Origin: Lutibacter flavus
Lineage (GTDB): Bacteria; Bacteroidota; Bacteroidia; Flavobacteriales; Flavobacteriaceae
DNA length: 64,000 nt
Assembly (NCBI RefSeq): GCF_900188355.1
Contig: NZ_FZNX01000004.1
Span: 124,001-188,000, forward strand
Direction of reading: 5' to 3'
Under the pieces are notes generated by a model. It ran no database searches. It worked only from the letters and a program-made list of their open reading frames with translations, and was not told the origin of the DNA. Made by a program: the position numbers and the translations under genes. Numbering within the stretch: position 1 is the first letter of the stretch; each line of letters begins with the position of its first letter. Shown piece after piece: positions 44,162 through 52,622 of this stretch.

Positions 44162-45257
44162 TAACAAAAGCTTTACAAAGGAATGGCTGGATAGCTTCCG
44201 TGCAAAAAAGGAACATAAGGGTATTAATGTAACCATTCTTGAAAAAATGGTTCACGCTCTATCATTATTAGAACATTTAAAACTTGCTGGACTTGATTTA
44301 GTGTTCAAAGGTGGAACATCACTTGTGCTTTTACTTGAAGAAGGAAATCGGTTTTCAATAGATATCGATATTATTTCTAGTGTTGAACGTAAGAAATTAG
44401 AAGAAATTTTGGATGCTGTCCTAGGTAATTCACACTTCAGTAAGAACACCTTGAATGAACGACGTAGTTATAAAGAAGGTATTCCAAAGGCACATTATAC
44501 TTTTGAATTCAATTCGGTTTATAACCCAAATGTTCCAGGAACCATACTATTGGATATTCTCTTTGATAGTCCGCACTATCCAGAACTTATCGAGACTTCC
44601 ATAAATACACCGTGGCTCTCAGTAGATGAAGATGTTACAACAATTACAACACCTTCTGTAAATTCTATTTGTGGTGATAAACTAACTGCTTTTGCGCCAG
44701 AAACCATTGGAATTCCATACTATAAAGCTGACCAATTATTTGCAATGGAAATCTGCAAGCAATTATTCGATTTGGGAAAACTGTTTGAAAGTATCACAGA
44801 TATGGCAACGGTTAAGAAAAGTTTTTCAGCTTTCGCGAAAGCAGAATTATCCTATCGAAGTTCTGACAAGGATTTTAGCAACAGAAAACTTACAGAAACC
44901 AACGTGTTGTGGGATTCTATTAATACTTGTGCCATTATTGCTAAAAGAGAACGCAATCCAACAGCCGAAACAAAAAAGAAATTTACAGATTTGAATTTAG
45001 GTATACGCAGTTTTGGTAGCGCATTTTTAATGACAGGAAATTTCAGAATAGAAGAAGCAATGGCAGCTTCGGCCAGAGTAGCCTATATAAACGCTATACT
45101 ATTACAACCTAAAGCAATTGATATCGAATATTACAAAGGTCAAGATATAAGTGAGCTTATAATTGAAAATGAAGATTGGGCATTTTTGAACAGATTAAAA
45201 CGGCAACCGGATAAGTCCATATTTTATTATTGGTATAAGGCGGTCGAATTATTATAA
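44154..45257 (+). CDS. AbiEii-like nucleotidyltransferase toxin
   Basis: The 367-residue protein belongs to the AbiEii/AbiGii nucleotidyltransferase family. The core motif is FKGGTSLVLL at 51-60, followed by FSIDIDII with Asp70 and Asp72 as metal ligands; SICGDKLTAFAPETIGIPYY is the later conserved block. Such enzymes are abortive-infection toxins that block growth by transferring nucleotides, probably to tRNA. It overlaps the antitoxin gene and is two bases from the next gene, so the three are one operon. Confidence 0.88.
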   Translation: MVNNKSFTKEWLDSFRAKKEHKGINVTILEKMVHALSLLEHLKLAGLDLVFKGGTSLVLLLEEGNRFSIDIDIISSVERKKLEEILDAVLGNSHFSKNTLNERRSYKEGIPKAHYTFEFNSVYNPNVPGTILLDILFDSPHYPELIETSINTPWLSVDEDVTTITTPSVNSICGDKLTAFAPETIGIPYYKADQLFAMEICKQLFDLGKLFESITDMATVKKSFSAFAKAELSYRSSDKDFSNRKLTETNVLWDSINTCAIIAKRERNPTAETKKKFTDLNLGIRSFGSAFLMTGNFRIEEAMAASARVAYINAILLQPKAIDIEYYKGQDISELIIENEDWAFLNRLKRQPDKSIFYYWYKAVELL

Positions 45258-45259
45258 GT

Positions 45260-46081
45260 ATGAAAAAAAGAAGAAGCGTTAAGATAAAGATGGTTGAATT
45301 CAGAAACCCATATCACATAGAGCCACCAGGTGCTTTGAGACAAATACTATCACACCCAATAAATGAATCTGAAGCTATTGAGCTTGCGGTGTTTCAAGAA
45401 CATCGTTACGCTTTTTTCTATTGGAATAAATGGATGCGTAAAAACGAAGGTGGTAATCCGCCTTGTTTGGTTTCATTAGATTGGCATCAGGATTTGTGTT
45501 ACCCAGAAGATTTAGAAAAAGAGTGGCTTAATGAACTAGATTTGACAAGCGATGCTGATGTTTCTGTTTTTTCTTGGGCAAAACTTGCAGGTAATAATGA
45601 TGGTCATATTTTGTGCACAGCCTATCTTAATTTAATTGGAAATATATATGTACATTGCAGGCAAGCACCGTTTCCTGACGCTTGGAAAGATGAAGAATTG
45701 ATGGATAAGTACGGCAACAAGCACATTATCAAAAAGTTTCAAACTTATGAAGCTTTACAAGACGCCCTATTAGCTTCATCAGAGACATCTGTATTTTTTG
45801 ATATTGACTTGGATTTCTTTTCTGTAAAAAATGGTCTAAGTGATGGTTCATTTGAATTTACTTATCTACAGGAAGAACAAATAAGGACAATGTTAGATAA
45901 AGACAATCCTTTAATCAGTTGGGTTTTTAAACGTCTAAAAGGTTTCACTATTGCCACAGAACCTGAACATTGTGGTGGACTTTTAAAAAGCAATAAATTT
46001 TTAGACTTAATCAGCGATATTTATTTTAAACCAGATTTGTTTGCACCAAAATGTAATTGGAAGTGGAAACCAAGATATTGA
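45260..46081 (+). CDS. UPF0489-like protein (arginase-like fold, putative)
   Basis: The 273-residue protein shows LVSLDWHQDLCYP (near residue 66) and SVFFDIDLDFFSVKNG (near 176). These Asp/His clusters are the metal-site pattern of the UPF0489 family, which is thought to have an arginase/deacetylase-like fold. No substrate is known to me. It starts only two bases after the AbiEii stop. That places it as a third member of the AbiE operon, which is not part of the textbook two-gene system. Confidence 0.7.
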   Translation: MKKRRSVKIKMVEFRNPYHIEPPGALRQILSHPINESEAIELAVFQEHRYAFFYWNKWMRKNEGGNPPCLVSLDWHQDLCYPEDLEKEWLNELDLTSDADVSVFSWAKLAGNNDGHILCTAYLNLIGNIYVHCRQAPFPDAWKDEELMDKYGNKHIIKKFQTYEALQDALLASSETSVFFDIDLDFFSVKNGLSDGSFEFTYLQEEQIRTMLDKDNPLISWVFKRLKGFTIATEPEHCGGLLKSNKFLDLISDIYFKPDLFAPKCNWKWKPRY

Positions 46082-46574
46082 TGAAAAATTGAAGATATTC
46101 CTTAGAATTAATTTCAGGAACGGTAAAATACTATATAAAGAGGACAATCCGTTTTCATAAACCACTCAGCACATTCCCCTTCATTCTACGAAAAGCTACA
46201 TTTCGGGAAAAGAGCTGCACTCAAAAAAGGTCTTGGACACAATTCCCAATTTTAGCTGTCCATTGCGTTAATCCTTCCCGCTATGCTGGGAAGGAATACT
46301 TCATTACCAAGCCAAAATCGTGTATAGCGTCCGCCAAATTGGAGTTCCAATATGCATTTGGTACTGCTTCCAATGTTAAGGTCCTTCACAAAAATCTTTA
46401 GAGCTACATCCGCTCCCTCACTGTTCCTCCCTTTTTTTGACAGCAAAATACCAACAGTTGGAAGTTGAACGGACTGCATAAACCATTTCGCTACGCTTCA
46501 TTTTTTATAAGTCCTTATCAATTCCAACTATTGAAAATGTATCAGCAACAAAAAAAGGAAACAGCGAGGGCGCT
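46082..46574. other. Gene-poor stretch with a stem-loop
   Basis: No convincing gene is found. CCTTCCC and GGGAAGG at 46273-46294 form a hairpin. A 75-codon minus-strand frame crosses it (46252-46479) but has no motif and no promoter, so I leave it out. Base composition here is clearly richer in G and C than its surroundings, hinting at different origin. Confidence 0.4.
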
Positions 46575-46715
46575 ATGGGAAGTAAATCTAAAATAAATCT
46601 TATGAAATCTTACAAAAACATCAAAAAGGAAGCAGCACCAAAAAAAACAAAAAAGGAAAACGCTCCAGATATAATAAGTAAATCACTTCAAAAAATACAA
46701 AAACAAACTGTCTGA
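46575..46715 (+). CDS. Small Lys-rich hypothetical protein (46 residues)
   Basis: ATG at 46575 opens a 46-residue frame beginning MGSKSKINLMKSYKNIKKEA and ending KSLQKIQKQTV. About a third of the residues are Lys or Arg. It ends 42 bases before ssb. No known family; it could be a nucleic acid-binding accessory protein or a chance frame in A-rich DNA. Confidence 0.35.
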   Translation: MGSKSKINLMKSYKNIKKEAAPKKTKKENAPDIISKSLQKIQKQTV

Positions 46716-46757
46716 AAAGTTCAGATGGTATATTAATTAATATATAAATCTTTTATT

Positions 46758-47096
46758 ATGAGTACACTAAAAAACAAAGTGCAGTTAATCGGAAACGTTG
46801 GACAAGAGCCAACCATTACAAACCTTGAAAGCGGTAAGAAAGTAGCTCGTTTATCATTGGCAACCAATGAAAATTACAAAAACTCAAACGGAGAAAAACA
46901 AACAGACACCAATTGGCATACCATTGTAGCTTGGGGGAAAACTGCTGAAATTATTGAGAAGTATGTTGCCAAAGGCAAAGAGATTGCCATCGAAGGTAAA
47001 TTGACATCTCGCTCGTATGAAACCAAAGAGGGGGAGAAACGTTATGTAACAGAAGTAGTAGCAAATGAAATAGTATTGCTAGGTAACGCTCAATAG
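46758..47096 (+). CDS. ssb: Single-stranded DNA-binding protein (element-borne)
   Basis: The 112-residue protein is a short SSB: MSTLKNKVQLIGNVGQEPTI, ARLSLATNENYKNSNGEK, TNWHTIVAWGKTAEIIEKYV and IAIEGKLTSRSYETKEGEKR are the OB-fold strands. It lacks the acidic C-terminal tail (DDDIPF type) that recruits host replication proteins. Such short copies are usual on Bacteroidota conjugative elements and probably protect transferred single-stranded DNA. Confidence 0.93.
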   Translation: MSTLKNKVQLIGNVGQEPTITNLESGKKVARLSLATNENYKNSNGEKQTDTNWHTIVAWGKTAEIIEKYVAKGKEIAIEGKLTSRSYETKEGEKRYVTEVVANEIVLLGNAQ

Positions 47097-47106
47097 CATA
47101 TAAAAT

Positions 47107-47143
47107 AAAGAGGGTGTTCTCTTCAAAAATTGCACCCTCTTTT
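47107..47143 (+). terminator. Intrinsic terminator after ssb
   Basis: AAAGAGGGTG and CACCCTCTTTT form a long stem, with the loop rich in T and A, 11 bases past the ssb stop. Confidence 0.85.
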
Positions 47144-47171
47144 AACATTATTCACCTAAAACAGTAAAACA

Positions 47172-47621
47172 ATGAAAGACAAAGTTAATGAAATAAAAAT
47201 CAGTTATAAAGAAAAGTCCAAATTCGAAACCTTGGAAGCGATAAAGAGCTCCTCAACAGCAGCAAAAATACTTTTTAAGCACTGGGACAAAAGCACCATT
47301 GGATTGCAAGAAGCATTTCAAGTATTGCTACTAAACAACTCTAATAAAGTCAAAGGAGTTTATCATTTATCTACAGGAGGTATTACTGGAACCTTAGTTG
47401 ATATTAGAATACTTTTTGCTGTCATTTTAAAATCCTTGTCAGTAGGAATTATTTTAGCACATAACCATCCAAGTGGGAAACTACAACCCAGTGAGGCAGA
47501 CAAGCAATTGACCCAAAAAATCAAGAAAGCAGCAGTTTTGTTTGATGTGAAAGTACTCGACCATTTAATTATAATTCCTAATGGCGAGTTTTATAGTTTT
47601 TCAGATAACGGTTTAATTTAA
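47172..47621 (+). CDS. RadC-like JAB domain protein
   Basis: This 149-residue protein is only the JAB/MPN domain of RadC. The JAMM zinc motif is intact: ILAHNHPSGKLQPSEADKQL near residue 96, giving HxH and a downstream Asp. The N-terminal HhH part of chromosomal RadC is missing, as in the many copies carried by mobile elements. The role is unknown; a part in plasmid or element upkeep has been suggested for such copies. Confidence 0.9.
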   Translation: MKDKVNEIKISYKEKSKFETLEAIKSSSTAAKILFKHWDKSTIGLQEAFQVLLLNNSNKVKGVYHLSTGGITGTLVDIRILFAVILKSLSVGIILAHNHPSGKLQPSEADKQLTQKIKKAAVLFDVKVLDHLIIIPNGEFYSFSDNGLI

Positions 47622-47633
47622 TATACAACTATT

Positions 47634-47831
47634 ATGATTTATTTAAACTATGCTAATTTAGATGCGGAAACACAGGAAAGATTACTTGCAACTTCAAAAA
47701 AAGATGTTGAACATAAATTTGGAAAAAGTATAAAAGCGTATGCTAAAAAACATGTTACCAATTATGAGCAACTATTAGAAGAGGAAGCACTACGAAACTT
47801 ATATAATTATAAATATGTTTTTAACATTTAA
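47634..47831 (+). CDS. Small hypothetical protein (65 residues)
   Basis: A 65-residue frame 12 bases after the radC-like gene, starting MIYLNYANLDAETQERLLAT and continuing HKFGKSIKAYAKKHVTNYEQ. The composition is helical and charged. I recall similar small proteins next to RadC on Bacteroidota elements, but know no function. It is likely cotranscribed and ended by the hairpin at 47866. Confidence 0.65.
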   Translation: MIYLNYANLDAETQERLLATSKKDVEHKFGKSIKAYAKKHVTNYEQLLEEEALRNLYNYKYVFNI

Positions 47832-47865
47832 GAATACATTTTAAAATTATTAACTTCTATTATTT

Positions 47866-47893
47866 AAAGGCTGTCCAAAAGACAGTCTTTTTT
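47866..47893 (+). terminator. Intrinsic terminator
   Basis: AAGGCTGTC-caaaa-GACAGTCTTTTTTT forms a compact hairpin with a T run. Confidence 0.85.
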
Positions 47894-47906
47894 TACACAA
47901 ATAATA

Positions 47907-48062
47907 ATGACTACTTCAAAATCTGACGTTTGAATTAACAACAACGGAACAAATCATATTTTATACGATCAATTAGCTTTAATTGAGTGCAATCCCAGTT
48001 TCAATTTTAAACCACAAAATCATACATTTAAAAGAAGGTATAAAAAGAAAAAATGCAACTGA
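47907..48062 (+). pseudogene. Possible small gene interrupted by a TGA
   Basis: ATG at 47907 gives MTTSKSDV, then a TGA at 47931; the same frame goes on open for 42 codons (NNNGTNHILYDQLALIECNP, later KRRYKKKKCN) to a TGA at 48060. Either a broken small basic protein or chance. Evidence is weak. Confidence 0.25.
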
Positions 48063-48126
48063 TTTTTTAGTCAGGTTGTTTGAAAATTTTGTTCACTTTG
48101 GCGAACGAAATCGAAAAGCAAGAGGG

Positions 48127-48191
48127 TAACACGCTAGCGCGATGTTAACGATTTACTTATTGTTTTAAACACCTAAATAACAGGTGTTTAA
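48127..48191. other. Candidate oriT region with two inverted repeats
   Basis: TAACA at 48127-48131 and TGTTA at 48143-48147 flank CGCTAGCGCGA, an unusually GC-rich island in AT-rich DNA. A perfect 10-base stem TTAAACACCT / AGGTGTTTAA with a 7-base loop follows at 48165-48191. These lie 94 to 158 bases upstream of the first mobilisation gene, where transfer origins of Bacteroides mobilisable elements are usually found. No nic site can be named. Confidence 0.45.
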
Positions 48192-48284
48192 GGTATTTAT
48201 AAGAATTTTAAATATAAAATAATTAATGTTTTTTACTAAAAAACGATGAAAGCCCTTGAAAACAGGTAAAAATTTTACTAAAAA

Positions 48285-48659
48285 ATGGATAAATCATTTA
48301 AAAAAGAACAATTTCAGACGCTAAAAATAAAAACATCGGTTGTTAAAAGGTTTAGGAGGTTTAGTAAAAAAATGTCCCAATCACAATCAATGACATTATT
48401 ATTGATGTTGGACTTTTTTGAGCATAATGGAGTTTCTCCAAATGAGACTTTAGGTCCACAAATTCAAACTTTAGAGAACTTGATAAAAAAAAGAATCAAT
48501 GGGGTGATTGCCATTGTAAAGGATATAGAAAAGAATCAGACCAAACCTACCGTTGCAATGTTACAAGCATTATTTGAACAAACCTCACCAGATGACAAGT
48601 CGTTACAGGTAGAAAAGAAAGTTTTATTGGAAAAGAATCAAAAGAAGATCTCAAATTAA
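48285..48659 (+). CDS. BfmA/BtgA family mobilisation protein
   Basis: This 124-residue protein matches the BfmA/BtgA type: FKKEQFQTLKIKTSVVKRFR followed by FSKKMSQSQSMTLLLMLDFF, a ribbon-helix-helix-like pattern for DNA binding. In Bacteroides elements such proteins bind the transfer origin and recruit the relaxase. It lies just upstream of the relaxase-like gene by 12 bases, as expected. Confidence 0.82.
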   Translation: MDKSFKKEQFQTLKIKTSVVKRFRRFSKKMSQSQSMTLLLMLDFFEHNGVSPNETLGPQIQTLENLIKKRINGVIAIVKDIEKNQTKPTVAMLQALFEQTSPDDKSLQVEKKVLLEKNQKKISN

Positions 48660-48671
48660 ATATTAAAAAAA

Positions 48672-49700
48672 ATGTACATCACAATTACAGCTCAAAAACT
48701 ATCAGGCGCTTTTAATCAAAGTGTAGCTGATTTTGTGAACTATCTTGAAAAGGAAAACAACGAAAAGGAAGCAGAATTGCAAGAACATTTTTTCAATCAA
48801 TATGAGGATCAAATTGCACCACAACAAGTAATCAGTGAAATAGATAGCAATACTAAAAAACTAAAAAAGGTGGAGCCAAAATTTTATTCCATTACCGTGA
48901 ATCCAAGTAGTTATGAACTCAAACGTTTACAAAACAATAGTGAAGATTTAAAAAAATATACAAGAGCTTTAATGCAGGATTATGTAAAAGCATTCAATAG
49001 AGAAATTAATAATAAACCAATAACGATTGATGCTATAAAATACTTTGCAAAAATTGAGCATACTAGAACCTTTAAAGGTACAGATAAGCAAGTTCTAGAA
49101 AATCAACCGTATGCTTCAAAAATATTAAAGCTAAAAAATGAAATCAGAAAAATAAATAGCGGAGAACAAACAAGGAATATTCAATTGCTAGAAAATAAGA
49201 TAAACAAGTTAGAATCAAATGCTCCACATAAACAAAATGGAAAACGCATAGTACAAGGAATGCAAAAACAGGGGAGTCAAAGCCATATTCATATAATAGT
49301 TAGCAGGAAAGACAACACGAATTCATACAGTTTATCACCAGGAAGTAAATACAAAGCGTCAGAAGTAACACTCAACGGAAAAATAGTAAAACGAGGTTTT
49401 GATAGAGATTCATTTTTTAAAAATGCGGAACAAACTTTTGATACAACATTTCAATATAAAAGAAACTATGTTGAAACGTACAATGCAAGAAAAACATTTA
49501 TTAAAAATCCAAAAATTTATTTTTCAGCACTCTTGGAACTTCCAACAAATGAAAGAGCAGTAGCATTTAAATTATTGAGCAAATCAGGTGTTCCAGTCAC
49601 GAGTATTCCAACCAACCAAGTTCAATTGGTATTAAAGGCTTTCAAAAAGTTAAAACAACTCACGGAGGTAGCCATACAGTCAAGTTCCATTGGAATTTAA
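48672..49700 (+). CDS. Relaxase-like mobilisation protein (DUF5712/BtgB-like)
   Basis: This 342-residue protein sits between the BfmA-like gene and the coupling protein gene. It contains SHIHIIVSRKD near residue 205, a His-hydrophobic-His motif of the kind that binds metal in relaxases and other HUH enzymes. A Tyr-rich stretch (YKRNYVETYNARKTF, near 258) might hold the nicking residue. It would nick the transfer origin. Similarity to characterised relaxases is limited; naming rests on motif and context. Confidence 0.75.
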   Translation: MYITITAQKLSGAFNQSVADFVNYLEKENNEKEAELQEHFFNQYEDQIAPQQVISEIDSNTKKLKKVEPKFYSITVNPSSYELKRLQNNSEDLKKYTRALMQDYVKAFNREINNKPITIDAIKYFAKIEHTRTFKGTDKQVLENQPYASKILKLKNEIRKINSGEQTRNIQLLENKINKLESNAPHKQNGKRIVQGMQKQGSQSHIHIIVSRKDNTNSYSLSPGSKYKASEVTLNGKIVKRGFDRDSFFKNAEQTFDTTFQYKRNYVETYNARKTFIKNPKIYFSALLELPTNERAVAFKLLSKSGVPVTSIPTNQVQLVLKAFKKLKQLTEVAIQSSSIGI

Positions 49701-49726
49701 ATAGTAAAGAAATAAAAGATAGTAAA

Positions 49727-51169
49727 ATGAACACGCAATTAGCATATTTAATACTTTATGTGATAATTCCAATTGTGGTTATAAGTGCCCTATTTTATAT
49801 GTTACTTGCTAATAATCAGGAATCAGCTAACAAGAAAAAATACCAAGTTACTTTTAAACTAAAATGGAGTAAATTCCGTATTGATAACATTAAAAGAGGT
49901 GTTTCGGTTATTGGAGCAGCAGGAAGTGGAAAGTCAGAAAGCGTTATTTATAACTTTCTACAACATTTTAGTAAACATAATTTCTGTGGAATTATTCACG
50001 ATTATAAAGATTTTGAACTTACTGAAATTGCTTACCCTTTATTTAAAAAATCTAATATTGATTTTCATATTATTTCTTTTGATCCTATTTATAAAAGAGT
50101 GAATCCTATTGCTCCAAGGTATCTTCCTAATGAAGAAAGTGTAAATGAACTTTCCAGAGTACTTATAGAAAACCTGTTAGAGCAAAAAGAAAGCCCTTCT
50201 GCAACGACACGATTTTTCAATGATGCCGTGGAAGGGTTGTTAGGAGGATTGATATGGAAGTTAAAAATTGATTATCCTGATTATTGTACGTTACCACATC
50301 TCATTGCTATTTTTCAATATTTGAATACAGAAAGTTTAGTCGCTTTTTTAAGTTCAAATACCACATCAAAAGCGATGGCAAGTTCTTTTATAAATGGTAT
50401 AGATTCCCCTAAGCAAACAGCAGGAGTGAAGAGTACCCTTTCTAATGCTTTAAAAAAGATCAGTTCAAAAAAGAACTTTATGATGTTGTCAAAAGATGAA
50501 GTACCACTAAATATTAATAATGTAGAGAATCCATCCGTTGTATCCATCGTAAACAATCCGAAATATGAATCGGCTTATGCACCAATAATAGCAACAATTA
50601 TTCACACCATAACCAAACAAATGAGTAAAAGAAATCAATTAGCATCTTTTATATTGATGGAAGAAGCTCCGACAATCAGACTTTTAAATATGCACCGAAT
50701 CCCAGCAACCTTGAGAAGTTATGATGTTACAACTATTTATGTAATGCAAGACAAAGTGCAGAATGATATGTTGTATGGAGAGAAGGCGAGCAAGGCAATC
50801 CTCAGTAATTTGTCGTATCAATTTTTTGGAAAAGTAAACGATCCAGATACTGCTAAATATTATGAACGATTTTTTGAGCTGGTAAAAATGAAAACCACAA
50901 GTGTTAACAAAGGATTTAATTTGAATTTTGATACCAGAGTAACCAAAGGAGAGAAAGAAGTCTCAAAAAGGAGAGCAGATATTTTTTTTAGATTAAAACA
51001 AGGTGAATTTATTGCTTTTGCAGATGGAAAGGATAGAAAAGTTCAATTTAAATTACAAAAGATAAGGAGGGAATTACCTATAATAGCCAAGCATTATTGT
51101 GAAAATGAATTGAATGAGAATTTTCAGAGAATTTATCGAGAGGCAAGTGCTATTTTTGGGGAACCTTAA
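49727..51169 (+). CDS. VirD4/TraG-type coupling protein
   Basis: The 480-residue protein has an N-terminal membrane helix (about 6-26) and an ATPase domain. The P-loop GAAGSGKSES is at about 63-72, with IIHDYKDFELTEIAYPLFKK after it. SIVNNPKYESAYAPIIATII and FILMEEAPTIRLLNMHRIPA, the latter with the Walker B acidic pair, fit the TraM-recognition type. Coupling proteins dock relaxosomes to a type IV secretion channel. No channel genes are visible, so the element may rely on a helper. Confidence 0.9.
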   Translation: MNTQLAYLILYVIIPIVVISALFYMLLANNQESANKKKYQVTFKLKWSKFRIDNIKRGVSVIGAAGSGKSESVIYNFLQHFSKHNFCGIIHDYKDFELTEIAYPLFKKSNIDFHIISFDPIYKRVNPIAPRYLPNEESVNELSRVLIENLLEQKESPSATTRFFNDAVEGLLGGLIWKLKIDYPDYCTLPHLIAIFQYLNTESLVAFLSSNTTSKAMASSFINGIDSPKQTAGVKSTLSNALKKISSKKNFMMLSKDEVPLNINNVENPSVVSIVNNPKYESAYAPIIATIIHTITKQMSKRNQLASFILMEEAPTIRLLNMHRIPATLRSYDVTTIYVMQDKVQNDMLYGEKASKAILSNLSYQFFGKVNDPDTAKYYERFFELVKMKTTSVNKGFNLNFDTRVTKGEKEVSKRRADIFFRLKQGEFIAFADGKDRKVQFKLQKIRRELPIIAKHYCENELNENFQRIYREASAIFGEP

Positions 51170-51279
51170 GTAGAGACTCACTTTTAAAGAATTATATTAG
51201 ACTTAATATTTTATTCATTCTTAACTCAGTTCTTTGTTAGTAACTGGCTTTTCTCGGTTTTATTTCTTGAAATTGATTG

Positions 51280-51999
51280 TTATTCATTTATAATGATTTT
51301 TTTCTTGAAGACCAGTTTATTTGTTCCCATTATTAAAAGCCACAAACAAATTCCGATTTCCCCAATTGGCGCTGGAAATCCAACAATGTCTGAGATAATT
51401 GTTTTGTTGAAATCTGAATATAAGAAACCTCCAAAAAATGTAATCAAATAACCAAAGCAACCTGCCATTAAAAATATGCCTAAAATCTTTGGAAGAAAGC
51501 CAGATTTATATACTAGATAACCAAAAGGTAAAAGCCAAAGTCCCCAAAATATTTGTGAAAGTTGAACTCCATTATTGTAATTTTCAAGATATAGTATTAC
51601 TTGCGTTTGAAAATCTGTTTGTTCAAGTTTTTGTGCGTATTCTGATTTATTAATTAAAGTTAGTACTGAGAATTTATTTAGAATGTTAACAAAAGAAATT
51701 GGCACACTTATTAAGGCAAATAACACCATAAATTTTGCGGAAACTTTGTTTACATTTTGTAGAAGGTTATAAAGTGCCAACGGTAAAAATATAAAAATCA
51801 GAAACGAGCAAATTGCTGTTACAATTCCAAGTCTAAACAATAGTTCAGAATCTTTGATGTTTTCTATAGTTTTTGTGCTATTTTTTAAATCAATTAATTC
51901 TGATGGAACATATACAAGGTAGGTAAACCCACAAATGATAAGTAACAAATAGAGTATTCCTGCAATTCTTGCTTTTTTATTTCTTGATATAACTTCCAT
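51280..51999 (-). CDS. DUF4386 family membrane protein
   Basis: I start at the ATG at 51999 (MEVISRNKKARIAG), giving 239 residues, since the longer frame overlaps the upstream gene. The KKARIAGILYLLLIICGFTY opening and FRLGIVTAICSFLIFIFLPL are typical of DUF4386. About six membrane helices are visible. Function is unknown. It starts two bases after the stop of the upstream membrane protein gene, so they form an operon, opposite in direction to the mobilisation genes. Confidence 0.85.
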   Translation of the reverse strand: MEVISRNKKARIAGILYLLLIICGFTYLVYVPSELIDLKNSTKTIENIKDSELLFRLGIVTAICSFLIFIFLPLALYNLLQNVNKVSAKFMVLFALISVPISFVNILNKFSVLTLINKSEYAQKLEQTDFQTQVILYLENYNNGVQLSQIFWGLWLLPFGYLVYKSGFLPKILGIFLMAGCFGYLITFFGGFLYSDFNKTIISDIVGFPAPIGEIGICLWLLIMGTNKLVFKKKIIINE

Positions 52000-52001
52000 T
52001 A

Positions 52002-52412
52002 TTAGATAGTTTTCTTTATAGGCCATTTCCAAGCATACCAAACAATTAATGCGGTAATAACGCTTTCTAAAAATGCTAAAAAAACGTAGAATAAGTACCA
52101 TTCGTTGGTTGAACTTATTCCTATAAACATCATCATTATTGTAAATGAAGTTCCAAATAAAAGATTAAGAATTCGGTTTATTTTTGGTTTAACTAATATT
52201 GAAACTGGAATCATGATAGATGGAATCGCCAAAATTATTGATGCTATTAATAATGTAGTTGGATTATCCATAATATTATCGCCTGTAATTAAACTGTTTA
52301 CTTTATCTGGCGTGTATAATTCAAAATAATCACCATATAAATAGCAGAAAGTAGCGGAAGCCCATAATGAAGCTAATTTGATTTTGATGTCTACTTTTTG
52401 GTTTTCTAACAT
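52002..52412 (-). CDS. Small membrane protein (DUF6326-like)
   Basis: This 136-residue protein has four predicted helices (about 10-28, 52-73, 80-103 and 107-129). The opening KIKLASLWASATFCYLYGDY and the central IPSIMIPVSILVKPKINRIL look like DUF6326 proteins. Function is unknown. It is the first gene of a two-gene minus-strand unit with the DUF4386 gene, which is likely cargo on the island. Confidence 0.75.
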   Translation of the reverse strand: MLENQKVDIKIKLASLWASATFCYLYGDYFELYTPDKVNSLITGDNIMDNPTTLLIASIILAIPSIMIPVSILVKPKINRILNLLFGTSFTIMMMFIGISSTNEWYLFYVFLAFLESVITALIVWYAWKWPIKKTI

Positions 52413-52470
52413 ATTGGTTTGGTTTATACGATTTATTAGGATTGATTGTTAAAAAGCAAATATAATGTAC

Positions 52471-52606
52471 TTCAACTCCTCATATAATTTATGCTTACAT
52501 TTAAACTAAATAAAGAACCGACAAACATACAATTAACGATTTGCTACAACCGAAAAATTTCAGATGTTCCAGTCACACAAATCATATAAAAAACCCGCTA
52601 GCTGTA
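52471..52606. repeat. Cassette-like repeat, copy 1
   Basis: This stretch and 53297-53434 share long near-identical segments, for example GACAAACAT, TTTGCTACAACCGAAAAATT and GTCACACAAATC, at about 80-85 per cent identity over some 100 bases by eye. Its right end CTAGCTGT is complementary to the left end of copy 2 (ACAGCTAAC). Together the copies frame the 223-residue gene. Confidence 0.7.
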
Positions 52607-52622
52607 AAAAAATGCTTAAACT

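Noticed and set aside
46252..46479. A 75-codon minus-strand frame in the gap after the UPF0489-like gene
   Set aside because: No motif, no promoter and it crosses a hairpin; the composition does not look like a protein with a defined fold.
42094..48284. A CRISPR array or phage structural genes in the island
   Set aside because: No regularly spaced repeats and no capsid, tail or terminase-like proteins were found.
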